NCBI GenBank assembly: GCA_009781755.1
Contig: WQVD01000018.1
Location: 1 to 53,482 of the forward strand
Direction of reading: 5' to 3'
Source of the DNA: Defluviitaleaceae bacterium
GTDB taxonomy: Bacteria; Bacillota; Clostridia; Lachnospirales; WQUN01
Length of the DNA: 53,482 nucleotides
Position 1 is the stretch's first letter. Each line of letters starts with the position of its first letter. The notes under the pieces were generated by a model. The model did no database searches. It was not told the DNA's origin and worked only from the letters and a program-made list of their open reading frames with translations. A program made the translations under genes and the position numbers. Shown piece by piece: positions 1-7,955 of this stretch.

Positions 1-1881
1 GGGTGTGGGTGGGGTTGTGGCGGGGGTTGTGGTGGGTGCGGGGGTTGTGGTTGGTGCGGGGGTAGTAGTTGGCTCGGTCGGCGGCAACATGGGAATCTCC
101 AAGTCAACCATTACATCCACGTATTCGCCGTTGTATTCCATTCGCAAAATGGCGATTATGCTACCCGGTTCATCTTCAGTAGCAGGCGTTATCGCAGGCG
201 TTGGCAACCAATGCAAATATACAGGCACACTGGGCGATGGAACTTGTCCATTGGCAATATTTGCAGCCAAGTTGTATAGGTCAAGCAGCAGAGTTTCGTT
301 GGTGGCGGTCAACGCATCGATGGTTGCCTGCGCTTGTTGGCGCGCCAGTTCCAACGAAAACGCGGGATTTACCGTTACGGTAATATCGTGTGTGCGTACC
401 GTTGCAACGCCGTAAGACACCGTAATCCGCAATGTATGCACACCCACGGGCAAATCTTGCGGCAGCGGAATAGCTGACGCATTCGTACTGCCTGCGGGTA
501 CTGTAACATCAAACGTTGTAACGACGGAGTTGTCGGTTACGCGCACCAATGCAATTTCTATGTTTTGATAATTAATGATATGTGCAGTGTGCTGTATACC
601 CCACACAAAATCTACCGTGGCTTGCGCGCCGAAGTTTTGGGTAACGTCTTGCGGCTGCGTATGAATCCACGTGACCGGATTGTTGGTATTGCCGAAATAA
701 CGGCTGAGAGCAGAAAGCCTGAGTGTACCTGATAAAATCGTGGTATTGAGCGCTTGCACGGCATTGTTTGAGTTGGAAGAATTTAACACCACACAACCAC
801 CGTCGATGATGAGCTGCCCGTCGGCAAACAATGCAAGGCTGCTGGCATCGACCCTCACAATAGGGTCGCCGGATATAATTACATTTCCGGGTGTATCGAT
901 ACCCCACCCCGTGGAGGCAATATTTAATTCACCGCCAGTGATATATATATCCACCGGTTGCGCAACAAAACTACCCAATGCCGAACCGGTGAGCTGCACA
1001 GCTATGGTAATATTTCCACCGTTTATATTGATCGTGCCCTGCGGCGCGGAGCTTCCCCCGCTGCCGCCGCCGGCACCGATCGCCGTTGTCGAGCCGGTAT
1101 TATTGGTTGTAGCGTGGACGGTGCCACTGTTAATTGTAATGTTGCCGACGATTCCGTTTTGCGCACCGCCAATTGCGGCAGCACCCATACCGGTTGCCGT
1201 AGCGTTAACCGTCGCGTTGCCTACTATCATGATATTTTCGCCGCCGCCGCCAGCTATACTGCCGCGCCCGCCGCCGATGGCTGCTGCGGTTCCGGAACTG
1301 CTGGCTGTTACCTGGGCATTGCCGCGGATGATGATGTTGCCGCCGCTTGGCGCCAAACCACTGTTGTTGCCGCCGCTGCCAATGGCTGCGCCGGTTCCGC
1401 TTGCGATTGCGGTTATTTCACCACCATTAATGACTATATTAAATGATCCGCTTTGCGCCATGTTGCCACCGATGGCCGCATTGCCATTATTGCTTGTGGC
1501 GGTGAGGACGCCAATGGCACCGCCCGATGTCGTTTGCGCATAAATATGTAGAGACGAACCCACTGACACGTGTATTCCCTGAAGAAAAGTGCCGATAGCG
1601 CCGTCTTCCAGAATCAAACTCACGTCGCCGTTTACTTCAAGTCTGTTTGCAAAAGTTTGTACGCCGCGCAATATATGTAAGCCCGTGCCCAACACGATAG
1701 AGCTGGAATCCACTTCCGAAAAAACAGACGTAAACTGCACTTGCCCATTCGCATCAACAAACCAAACGGTTGGTGATGCCTGCCCGCGAAAACCAACACC
1801 CATGGGCGACATCCACGATACCGCCAACACCAACGCCAACAAAATGGCTACCTTGCGCCGAAAATTAATATGTAAATTCAT
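1..1881 (-). CDS. Large secreted surface protein, carbohydrate-binding/adhesin-like (3' end outside window)
   Basis: The frame stays open from an ATG at 1881 down to base 1, so only the first 627 residues are visible. AGGAGGGAG stands 7-9 bases before the ATG. Residues 1-35 form a signal peptide (basic NFRRK, then VAILLALVLAVSW). Residues about 130-275 contain at least four glycine-rich repeats of the form AAIGGG...GNITINGG, as in beta-helical Cthe_2159-type carbohydrate-binding surface proteins. A more ordinary beta-rich, possibly Ig-like region follows (residues about 400-480, with GVHTLRITVSYG). Residues about 602-627 are a TTTPAP repeat linker, so at least one more domain is expected beyond the window. 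It is probably exported and displayed on the cell surface. The ligand is unknown and the family assignment is by repeat pattern only. Confidence 0.65.
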   Translation of the reverse strand, partial: MNLHINFRRKVAILLALVLAVSWMSPMGVGFRGQASPTVWFVDANGQVQFTSVFSEVDSSSIVLGTGLHILRGVQTFANRLEVNGDVSLILEDGAIGTFLQGIHVSVGSSLHIYAQTTSGGAIGVLTATSNNGNAAIGGNMAQSGSFNIVINGGEITAIASGTGAAIGSGGNNSGLAPSGGNIIIRGNAQVTASSSGTAAAIGGGRGSIAGGGGENIMIVGNATVNATATGMGAAAIGGAQNGIVGNITINSGTVHATTNNTGSTTAIGAGGGSGGSSAPQGTININGGNITIAVQLTGSALGSFVAQPVDIYITGGELNIASTGWGIDTPGNVIISGDPIVRVDASSLALFADGQLIIDGGCVVLNSSNSNNAVQALNTTILSGTLRLSALSRYFGNTNNPVTWIHTQPQDVTQNFGAQATVDFVWGIQHTAHIINYQNIEIALVRVTDNSVVTTFDVTVPAGSTNASAIPLPQDLPVGVHTLRITVSYGVATVRTHDITVTVNPAFSLELARQQAQATIDALTATNETLLLDLYNLAANIANGQVPSPSVPVYLHWLPTPAITPATEDEPGSIIAILRMEYNGEYVDVMVDLEIPMLPPTEPTTTPAPTTTPAPTTTPATTPPTP

Positions 1882-1930
1882 CCAAATCTCCCTCCTGCCG
1901 TGAAAAGGAATTAAAAACATAACGGCCGTG

Positions 1931-1936
1931 ATTATA
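1931..1936 (-). promoter_or_regulatory. Extended -10 promoter of the surface-protein gene
   Basis: On the minus strand the sequence reads TGCTATAAT, an extended -10 box about 50 bases before the ATG at 1881. The -35 position (TAGTGC) is poor, which suits an extended -10 or activator-dependent promoter. The long palindrome at 1959-1986 lies directly upstream. Confidence 0.55.
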
Positions 1937-1958
1937 GCATTAATAATGTAGCGGCACT

Positions 1959-1986
1959 AGAAAGGTTAACAATTGTTAACCTTTCT
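1959..1986. repeat. Perfect 28-bp palindrome, candidate operator
   Basis: The half-site AGAAAGGTTAACAA is followed immediately by its exact reverse complement. It sits between the aspS terminator and the extended -10 of the surface-protein gene, covering the place where an activator or repressor dimer would bind. It lacks a following T run, so it is not itself a good terminator. Confidence 0.6.
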
Positions 1987-1995
1987 CCCCAACAA

Positions 1996-2025
1996 AAAAC
2001 CGCCGAAATAATTTTCGGCGGTTTT
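1996..2025 (-). terminator. Intrinsic terminator of aspS
   Basis: The stem AAAACCGCCGAAA/TTTCGGCGGTTTT closes over a 4-base loop and is followed on the minus strand by TTTTTTG. It starts about 20 bases after the aspS stop codon. Confidence 0.85.
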
Positions 2026-2047
2026 ATTATTGCATTTTGCGAAGAAA

Positions 2048-3844
2048 TTATTCACTTTTGACTACGGCGATGCCCAATTCTTCCAGTTGTGCGGCATCTA
2101 CGGGGCCGGGCGCTTCGGTCATGGGGCACGAACCGTCCTTGACTTTGGGGAATGCGATGACTTCGCGCAGGCTAGTGGCACCAGTCATGTTCATGATCAA
2201 GCGGTCGAGCCCGGGCGCGATGCCGCCGTGCGGAGGTACACCGTATTGCAATGCCTCCAAGAAATGCGCAAAACCCGCCTTGGCACGCTCGGGCGTAAAG
2301 CCGAGTGCCGCGAACATGCGATCTTGCAAATCGCGGCGATGGATACGGATGCTGCCGCCGGCTTGCTCGGAGCCGTTAAGCACGAGGTCGTATTGGCGTG
2401 CGCGGACAGCGCCGGGGTCGGATTCCAACAGATGTTCGTCTTCTTCGAGAGGCGATGTGAAGGGGTGATGTGCGGCGTAATAGCGGCCTTCTTCGGGCGC
2501 GTATTCAAAGAGGGGGAAGTGCGTAACCCACAGGAACTTGAAGTCGGTGGGGAAGGTGCCTGCGGGCAATTCCGGCAGGTAGTGCTTGCCCAACGCCACG
2601 CGCACCGCGCCCAGCGCAAGGCGGGAAATTTCTACCGTGTCGGCGCATAAGAGGATTAAGTCGCCGGGTCTAGCGGCCATGGCGGTAATAATTTCTGCCG
2701 TTTGTGCGTCGTCGAAGAATTTGCCGATGGTGGACTTGATTGTGCCGTCCTCCATCAAGTTAATCCATGCCAGGCCTTTGGCGTTTTCGCCGCGGGCGGT
2801 TTCTACCAGCGCGTCAATTTGCTTGCGGGGCAATGCGGCCAAGCCGGTGGCGTTGATGCCGCGCACACGCCCGCCGTTCTCCAGCGCGGCGGCAAATACT
2901 TGGAAGTCCGTGTCCGCGATGACGGGCAGTGCGGATAAGTCAACCAATTCCAAGCCATATCGCAGGTCGGGCTTGTCCGTACCGTATTTTTCCATGGCAT
3001 CGAGCCACGTCATACGCGGGAAGGGTACGGCCACATCCACATCCATCGCTTCCTTGAACACGCGCTGCATCATACCTTCCATCATGGCATGGATGTCCTC
3101 TTCGTCCACAAAGGAGGCCTCGATATCGATTTGCGTAAATTCGGGCTGGCGGTCGGCACGCAAGTCCTCATCACGGAAACACTTGGCAATTTGGAAATAC
3201 TTGTCCATGCCCGCCACCATCAGCAATTGTTTAAGCTGCTGCGGCGATTGCGGCAATGCATAAAACCCGCCATTACGCGACGGCACCAAATAATCCCGCG
3301 CACCCTCCGGCGAGGAATTGGTTAGATACGGTGTTTCGACCTCGATATACCCCTCCTCGGTCAAATAGCGGCGGATGGTCTGCGCAACCGTGTGGCGCAG
3401 CTTCATAATCTTATGCACATCCGCACGGCGCAAGTCCAAATAGCGGTACTTCAAGCGCGTATCCATGGCAACACCTTCATCCAACGGCGTAAAAGGTGGC
3501 GTGTCCGATTCACTTAGTATGCGCAATTCTTCAATATCAATTTCAATTTCTCCAGTGGGCATTTCGGGATTCACGTTTTGCGGCGTGCGGGCTATGACCT
3601 TGCCCCGCGCAGCAATAACATACTCGCCCCGGATTTCCTTGGCCAGCGCATACTGCACTGCACGCTCCGCATCCACCACCACTTGCACCAACCCAGTGCG
3701 GTCGCGCACCACAATGAAAAACCGCTGGCTCATATCGCGATTCTTATTTACCCAACCCATGACGGTAACGTCCTGGCCGACATTGGCGGCAGTCAATTCG
3801 CCACAGTAATGCGTGCGCTTCATGCCTTTCATACTCTCGCCCAT
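2048..3844 (-). CDS. aspS: Aspartyl-tRNA synthetase
   Basis: Charges tRNA-Asp (or tRNA-Asp and tRNA-Asn if non-discriminating) in the cytoplasm. The 598 residues match the long bacterial form. There is an N-terminal OB anticodon-binding domain (about 1-110), then a class II catalytic core with motif 2 FRDEDLRADRQPEFTQID near residue 220, an inserted GAD domain (about 290-420), and motif 3 GIAPGLDRLIMNMTGATS near the C-terminus. The start is the ATG at 3844, because TTTGGAGGAATTATC precedes it with good spacing. An in-frame ATG 21 bases upstream has no such site. It has its own extended -10 promoter and terminator, so it is probably monocistronic. It is divergent from gltX across a repeat-rich gap. 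Confidence 0.96.
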   Translation of the reverse strand: MGESMKGMKRTHYCGELTAANVGQDVTVMGWVNKNRDMSQRFFIVVRDRTGLVQVVVDAERAVQYALAKEIRGEYVIAARGKVIARTPQNVNPEMPTGEIEIDIEELRILSESDTPPFTPLDEGVAMDTRLKYRYLDLRRADVHKIMKLRHTVAQTIRRYLTEEGYIEVETPYLTNSSPEGARDYLVPSRNGGFYALPQSPQQLKQLLMVAGMDKYFQIAKCFRDEDLRADRQPEFTQIDIEASFVDEEDIHAMMEGMMQRVFKEAMDVDVAVPFPRMTWLDAMEKYGTDKPDLRYGLELVDLSALPVIADTDFQVFAAALENGGRVRGINATGLAALPRKQIDALVETARGENAKGLAWINLMEDGTIKSTIGKFFDDAQTAEIITAMAARPGDLILLCADTVEISRLALGAVRVALGKHYLPELPAGTFPTDFKFLWVTHFPLFEYAPEEGRYYAAHHPFTSPLEEDEHLLESDPGAVRARQYDLVLNGSEQAGGSIRIHRRDLQDRMFAALGFTPERAKAGFAHFLEALQYGVPPHGGIAPGLDRLIMNMTGATSLREVIAFPKVKDGSCPMTEAPGPVDAAQLEELGIAVVKSE

Positions 3845-3876
3845 GATAATTCCTCCAAAAATCATTTTTCGGCGGA

Positions 3877-3882
3877 ATTATA
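3877..3882 (-). promoter_or_regulatory. aspS extended -10 promoter
   Basis: The minus strand reads TGTGCTATAATTCC, an extended -10 (TGC-TATAAT) about 35 bases before the aspS ATG. No convincing -35 box is seen. Confidence 0.6.
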
Positions 3883-3979
3883 GCACAGCGGTTAGTAACA
3901 TGCATGTGGGCATGCTTCAAAAGCAACCGGTCGGCGGCAAAAGATCAAGACCTTGGGGCATCCGCCCCAAACCCCGCAA

Positions 3980-4064
3980 GGGTGCCGGCTAAAGCCTTAT
4001 TTGGGAAGTGCCCCCCCTTGACCCACGTTGTGGGCGTCGCCAAATAAGGCTTTAACCGGCACCC
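3980..4064. repeat. Inverted-repeat unit A between aspS and gltX
   Basis: GGGTGCCGGCTAAAGCCTTA at 3980 onward and its near-exact reverse complement ending at 4064 are about 25-base arms around a 35-base centre. The same arm sequence forms the ends of the larger unit at 6049-6308. A 139-codon leftward reading frame at 3945-4364 runs through the repeats and is judged spurious. Confidence 0.8.
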
Positions 4065-4092
4065 CCTTTCAATCATAGCTAGGAAAAGAATC

Positions 4093-4119
4093 CAGTTGGT
4101 GGCAAATTGCAACCAACTG
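4093..4119. repeat. Dispersed 27-bp palindrome, copy 1
   Basis: Begins CAGTTGGTGGCAA and ends TTGCAACCAACTG, an imperfect palindrome of the family also seen at 4148, 6165, 37938, 37962 and 42369. It lies between divergent genes, so a terminator role is unlikely here. Confidence 0.75.
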
Positions 4120-4147
4120 AAAAATGCCACTCCCAAAACCCCGACTT

Positions 4148-4174
4148 CAGTTGGTTCCAATTTGGAGCCAACTA
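4148..4174. repeat. Dispersed 27-bp palindrome, copy 2 (diverged)
   Basis: Begins CAGTTGGTTCCAA and ends TTGGAGCCAACTA. It is a diverged member of the same palindrome family, 28 bases from copy 1. Confidence 0.6.
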
Positions 4175-4254
4175 AAACACCCAACCCCCTTTCGCTAATC
4201 CAATCTTTCCGCCTTACGCACCCCCGCACCGCTTTTCTTACCGCAGTATCGCGG

Positions 4255-4450
4255 GTGGAAAGCCCTTCGGCATGCGCGGTGTCTGTTTGGCGCATTGCGA
4301 AATCACGTGCGTGGCGGCGAACAGCGGGCTTAGTGAAATCGAGAAGGTTCGCGTAGCGAAACAAGCGATTTCACTTGCCCGATGGAGCCGACGCGCGCGT
4401 TAGTTCGCACAGCGCCAAACAGACACCGCGCACGCCGAAGGGCCTCCCAC
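4255..4450. repeat. Nested inverted-repeat unit B upstream of gltX
   Basis: Two 39-base arms (4255-4293 and 4412-4450) are reverse complements with about three mismatches; the right arm begins GCGCCAAACAGACACCGCGC. Inside is a second stem, AGTGAAATCG at 4332-4341 with CGATTTCACT at 4366-4375. No coding sequence is credible here. The architecture resembles a non-autonomous palindromic element rather than a simple terminator. Confidence 0.75.
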
Positions 4451-4498
4451 TCAAAGCAATACAGTAGAGAAATCCGTGCGGAGTCAATATTTTTCTGC

Positions 4499-4504
4499 TA
4501 TGAT
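4499..4504 (+). promoter_or_regulatory. gltX extended -10 promoter
   Basis: CTGCTATGAT is an extended -10 (TGC-TATGAT) about 30 bases before the ATG at 4536. It lies 50 bases after the right arm of repeat unit B. Confidence 0.5.
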
Positions 4505-4535
4505 GCACCCAAACACACAAAAGGGAGTTTTTCAC

Positions 4536-5990
4536 ATGGTACGTTCACGTTTTGCGCCTAGTCCTACGGGATATATGACGATTGGCAACTTGCGCTCTGC
4601 GCTGTACGAGTATCTGATTGCCAAGCGGGATGGGGGCGTTTTTATTTTGCGGCTGGAGGACACCGACCAAGCCCGCTATGTCGAAGGCGCGGCCGAAGCC
4701 ATCTTTGAAACGCTACGCGCTACGGGTTTGCACTTTGACGAAGGCCCCGGCGTAGGCGGCGACTACGGCCCCTACATCCAAAGCGAGCGCAAGGATTCGT
4801 ATCTGCCGCCCGCGTTGCAACTGGTGGCCAACGGCAAGGCCTATTATTGCTTCTGCGAAAAAGACCGCCTAGACACCCTTGCCGACGAACGCGGCTTGAA
4901 AAAATACGACCGCCACTGCTTGCAACTGCCGCCCGAAGAAATCAAATCACGCATCGACAGCGGCGCAGCCTACGTTATCCGCCAATTGATCCCCGACGGC
5001 GCAACCACCTTCAACGACCAAGTTTTCGGCACCATCACCATCGATAATGCCGAAATGGAAGATCAAATCCTGCTCAAATCCGACGGCATGCCCACCTATA
5101 ATTTCGCCAATGTCATTGACGACAACGCCATGGCTATCACCCACGTAGTGCGCGGCAGCGAGTACCTCACCTCCACGCCCAAATACGTCCTTTTATATGA
5201 AGCGTTGGGCTGGCCGATGCCCCTTTTCGTCCACTTGCCCCTCTTGCAAAACCCCGACGGCACCAAAATCTCCAAACGCCACGGCGCAAAATCCATCGTA
5301 GAACTCATCGCCGACGGCTACCTGCCCGAAGCCATCATCAACTATGCCGCCTTCCTAGGCTGGAGCCCCGGCGGCGACCACGCCACCCGCGAAATCTTCG
5401 CGCTGGACGAGCTGATAAAAATCTTCGACGCCGCTCAAATCAGCCGCTCGCCCTCCACCTTCGACGAAACCAAGCTAAAATGGATGAATGCCGAACACAT
5501 CAAGGCCCTGCCACCCGAAAAATACGCTGCCCTGGCCCTGCCCCACCTACGCCAAGTCGTAAAAACGCCCAATATTGACCTAACCGAATTAGCACGCATC
5601 ACCCAATCCCGCGTAACCTTCATAAGCGACTGCGCAGAAATGGTGGACTTCATCGACGCCATCCCCCCCTACGACATAGACTTATACACGCACAAAAAAA
5701 TGAAAACCGATGCCGCCATCGCCGTCCAAGGCCTACAAGCCGCGCAAGCGGCCTTCCAACAAATCCCCGCAGAAAACTGGACACACGAAACCCTCCACGC
5801 CGCCGCCACCCAAGCCGCCGAAGCCGCAAGCCTAAAAAACGGCCAAATCCTATGGCCAATACGCACCGCACTATCCGGCAAACCCACCACCCCCTGCGGT
5901 GCCACAGAAATAGCCGCGCTACTAGGCCGCGACAAAACACTACAGCGGCTAGAAGCCGGGCTGGCGCTGCTGGCAGCGGCGCAGGGTTAA
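4536..5990 (+). CDS. gltX: Glutamyl-tRNA synthetase, with substituted HIGH motif
   Basis: Charges tRNA with glutamate in the cytoplasm. It has 484 residues, normal for bacterial GluRS. The start is the ATG at 4536, preceded by AAGGGAG; an in-frame ATG at 4476 lacks a ribosome site. The class I signature region reads FAPSPTGYMTIGNLRSAL. Where the family has His (G-Y-L-H-V-G), this protein has Thr15. The second signature, KISKR, is intact near residue 243, and CFC...YDRHC around residues 105-127 fits the zinc site of long GluRS. The C-terminal anticodon-binding domain looks complete. No second GluRS is in the window. Either this is a tolerated variant, or the strain has another GluRS and this one is altered. 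Confidence 0.93.
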   Translation: MVRSRFAPSPTGYMTIGNLRSALYEYLIAKRDGGVFILRLEDTDQARYVEGAAEAIFETLRATGLHFDEGPGVGGDYGPYIQSERKDSYLPPALQLVANGKAYYCFCEKDRLDTLADERGLKKYDRHCLQLPPEEIKSRIDSGAAYVIRQLIPDGATTFNDQVFGTITIDNAEMEDQILLKSDGMPTYNFANVIDDNAMAITHVVRGSEYLTSTPKYVLLYEALGWPMPLFVHLPLLQNPDGTKISKRHGAKSIVELIADGYLPEAIINYAAFLGWSPGGDHATREIFALDELIKIFDAAQISRSPSTFDETKLKWMNAEHIKALPPEKYAALALPHLRQVVKTPNIDLTELARITQSRVTFISDCAEMVDFIDAIPPYDIDLYTHKKMKTDAAIAVQGLQAAQAAFQQIPAENWTHETLHAAATQAAEAASLKNGQILWPIRTALSGKPTTPCGATEIAALLGRDKTLQRLEAGLALLAAAQG

Positions 5991-6048
5991 GGCGCGGCTC
6001 GACGCTGAAAAAATCAAAACCATACGCCCATCCAACGCCACAAAAGTC

Positions 6049-6308
6049 AAAACCCTGGGCGCTGCCAAATAAGGCTTTAGCCGGCACCAGACCCGCGAGG
6101 GGAAACGTTCCCATCGACCCGCGCTGTGCTTCGCGAGGCACAACGCATGGCCAGTCCAAATTTTCAGTTGGTCGCAATTTGCGACCAACTGATTTTTTTA
6201 TCCCAGCCGTGATTGAGAAGGGGTGACGCCCAAAGCGGGGTCGAGGGGACGCGTTCCCTCGCGGGTCTGGTGCCGGCTAAAGCCTTATTTGGCAGCGCCC
6301 AGGGTTTT
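6049..6308. repeat. Nested inverted-repeat unit C, 63-base arms
   Basis: The left arm (6049-6112, starting AAAACCCTGGGCGCTGCC) and right arm (6246-6308, ending GGCAGCGCCCAGGGTTTT) are almost perfect reverse complements. Both include the 24-base core of unit A. The 133-base centre holds a perfect 27-bp palindrome (6165-6191). The whole gap 5991-6436 contains no gene. The element is a candidate MITE-like unit. Confidence 0.85.
6165..6199 (+). terminator. Palindrome copy 3 acting as probable gltX terminator
   Basis: CAGTTGGTCGCAA pairs perfectly with TTGCGACCAACTG around one unpaired base, followed by A and seven T. This fits a rho-independent terminator for rightward transcription, 175 bases after the gltX stop. 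It is also the best-conserved copy of the dispersed palindrome family. Confidence 0.7.
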
Positions 6309-6373
6309 ATCTTTTGACCTTAGCCGCATTCTTAGCCCCACCACCCACCCTAGCCTTCACCAATCATTAATGA

Positions 6374-6379
6374 TATAGT
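6374..6379 (+). promoter_or_regulatory. Extended -10 promoter of the TagO/WecA-like gene
   Basis: AATGATATAGTG gives an extended -10 (TGA-TATAGT) about 58 bases before the ATG at 6437. No strong -35 is visible. Confidence 0.4.
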
Positions 6380-6436
6380 GAAGCACCGAAGCAACCGAAC
6401 CCAACCAACCACTTCCATCGAAACGGTGATTTTCAA

Positions 6437-7429
6437 ATGATATTCCTCATCGCCTTTTTGGCAGCGTTAGGCTTCTCTTTGGCCGTTATGCCCTTATTAA
6501 TCCGCTTGGCGGCGCGCTTTGACTTTACGGACAAACCTACGGAACGCAAAAAGCACACCGTACCCATCCCCCTTGTGGGCGGCACGGCGATGTTTTTGGC
6601 GTTTATCGTAGGTTTTATTATTTTTGTTGTTTTTTTCAATGTCGATTCGGCTACATATGACGATGTACTGAGTACGCAAGCGATGGCTGCGGTGCTAGCG
6701 GGCGCAGCGATGATTTGGGGCATTGGGCTAGTGGACGATTATACGAAAACGCGCCGGCGCGAATTTCGGATTTGGCCGCGTATTGTGGTGAAGATAACGG
6801 CGGCTAGTATGGCTTTTGCTGTGGGGATACGGTTCACCGGGTTTACCAATCCGTTCAGCGGTTATTACGTGACTTTTCCCACCGGTGTGCAGTTGGTGCT
6901 GACGATTTTGTGGTTTGTGGGGCTTATTACGGTCATTAATTTTATGGATGGCCTAGATGGGCTGGCAGGGTCGCTGGCGTTGCTGCCGGGGTGCACGCTG
7001 TTCCTCGTGGCAATGCAGATGGGGCAAGGCAACTCAGCGATTATGTCTGTGTTGTTTTTGGGCACGGTGGCAGGCTTCTTGAATTATAATCTGCGCGGCA
7101 AAGTTTGGATGGGCGATAGCGGATCGTATTTGCTGGGTTATTTGCTGGCGGTGATTTCGCTACACGGGATATTTAAACAAGCCACGCTGATTTCGATTTT
7201 GATCCCCATGCTGGCGTTGGCAGTGCCCATTATCGACGGCCTGCGGGTGGTCATTCGCCGTATATTGGCGCGCAAACGCCCCTACGAAGCCGATACCTCC
7301 AGCGATATCACGCATATCCACTACCTGCTGACCAAGGGCGGTCTTAAACCCAAATACGCCGTAGCACTCATCTTCTTGGTGAGCGCGTGCTTGAACTTGA
7401 CAGCCATCATCATCATGTTGGTGGCTTAG
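6437..7429 (+). CDS. tagO: Undecaprenyl-phosphate sugar-1-phosphate transferase (TagO/WecA/MraY family)
   Basis: An integral membrane enzyme that moves a HexNAc-1-phosphate from a UDP-sugar to undecaprenyl phosphate, the first lipid-linked step in teichoic acid or surface polysaccharide synthesis. It has 330 residues and about 10-11 hydrophobic segments. Family motifs are LVDDYTKTRRREF (about 97-109), NFMDGLDGLAGSL (about 168-180) and WMGDSGSYLLGY (about 224-235). The last part, DITHIHYLLTKGG, matches the cytoplasmic His motif of TagO/WecA rather than MraY. The ribosome site is weak (AACGGTGAT). It converges on the small gene at 7426 with a 4-base overlap. It could supply the lipid carrier for the glycosylation cluster at 12.8-22 kb, but this is inference. 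Confidence 0.88.
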   Translation: MIFLIAFLAALGFSLAVMPLLIRLAARFDFTDKPTERKKHTVPIPLVGGTAMFLAFIVGFIIFVVFFNVDSATYDDVLSTQAMAAVLAGAAMIWGIGLVDDYTKTRRREFRIWPRIVVKITAASMAFAVGIRFTGFTNPFSGYYVTFPTGVQLVLTILWFVGLITVINFMDGLDGLAGSLALLPGCTLFLVAMQMGQGNSAIMSVLFLGTVAGFLNYNLRGKVWMGDSGSYLLGYLLAVISLHGIFKQATLISILIPMLALAVPIIDGLRVVIRRILARKRPYEADTSSDITHIHYLLTKGGLKPKYAVALIFLVSACLNLTAIIIMLVA

Positions 7430-7647
7430 AAGAACCGTTCGTAGAAAACCATAATCTCGCCCAACAAATGCTCGTTTATAAATTGAAACAGAATAAAAAA
7501 CCCCGCCAAAGCCCCAGCTGCTGTGAAGAATTTCATCACGCGCTGGGCTTGTTCTTTTTCAAAGAAATAAAAGACCATCCAATCCACACCCATCAAAATT
7601 ACGGCGATGACCGTCAACCACCAAAACAACAAGAAAACCTCCGCCAT
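7426..7647 (-). CDS. Small membrane protein of unknown function
   Basis: A 73-residue protein with two hydrophobic helices (about 3-22 and 40-60) joined by a charged FEKEQAQR stretch. I do not recognise the family. The ATG at 7647 is chosen because GAGGTGG stands 6-8 bases upstream; the frame could also begin at 7677 or 7683. The last four bases overlap the end of the convergent TagO-like gene, so the two transcripts are antisense at their 3' ends. The hydrophobic pattern and ribosome site argue for a real gene, but there is no independent support. Confidence 0.5.
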   Translation of the reverse strand: MAEVFLLFWWLTVIAVILMGVDWMVFYFFEKEQAQRVMKFFTAAGALAGFFILFQFINEHLLGEIMVFYERFF

Positions 7648-7704
7648 CTTCCACGCCACCTCACTCCGCGTTTGCATCCGCAAAAATATTTACATAAAAA
7701 AGTG

Positions 7705-7733
7705 TTGACAGCCAAAACAATGCCGTGTATATT
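7705..7733 (+). promoter_or_regulatory. Consensus sigma-A promoter of the MFS gene
   Basis: TTGACA, a 17-base spacer, then TATATT. This is the closest match to a textbook vegetative promoter in the window. The predicted start, near 7741, leaves an untranslated leader of about 215 bases. Confidence 0.8.
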
Positions 7734-7740
7734 ACCTCAC

Positions 7741-7955
7741 GTCGCGCAGTACTGCCGCATGCGGGTATTTCAGCAGAAACAACAATGTGACGACATTGTT
7801 TAACGGCAATTCTATTTATATGTTGCAATCGCGCACGTATGAACACGGTGCGACTATCCTTGCAAGCACATTTCATTCATGTTACATTCAAAGCTGATTG
7901 CCTCGTGTCGTAAGCGGCGCGGCACAATCAGCCCAATGGAAAGGGGTATTCAACC
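7741..7955 (+). promoter_or_regulatory. Long structured 5' leader of the MFS gene
   Basis: Several hairpins can be drawn in series: CCGCATGCGG; AACAATGT/ACATTGTT around 7784-7802; CGCAC/GTGCG around 7834-7853; and GCTGATTG/CAATCAGC around 7892-7934, ending just before the GGAAAGGGG ribosome site. No known riboswitch class was recognised and no T run suggests a terminator. Control of translation by the last hairpin is possible. Confidence 0.35.

Noticed and set aside
740..1543. A 267-codon rightward frame rich in Pro/Ala/Leu
   Set aside because: It is exactly antisense to the glycine-rich repeats of the surface protein, has no ribosome site and its composition is the mirror of GGN/AAIGG codons.
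3945..4364. A 139-codon leftward frame between aspS and gltX
   Set aside because: It runs through repeat unit A, both palindromes and half of unit B. The start lacks a ribosome site and there is no recognisable domain.
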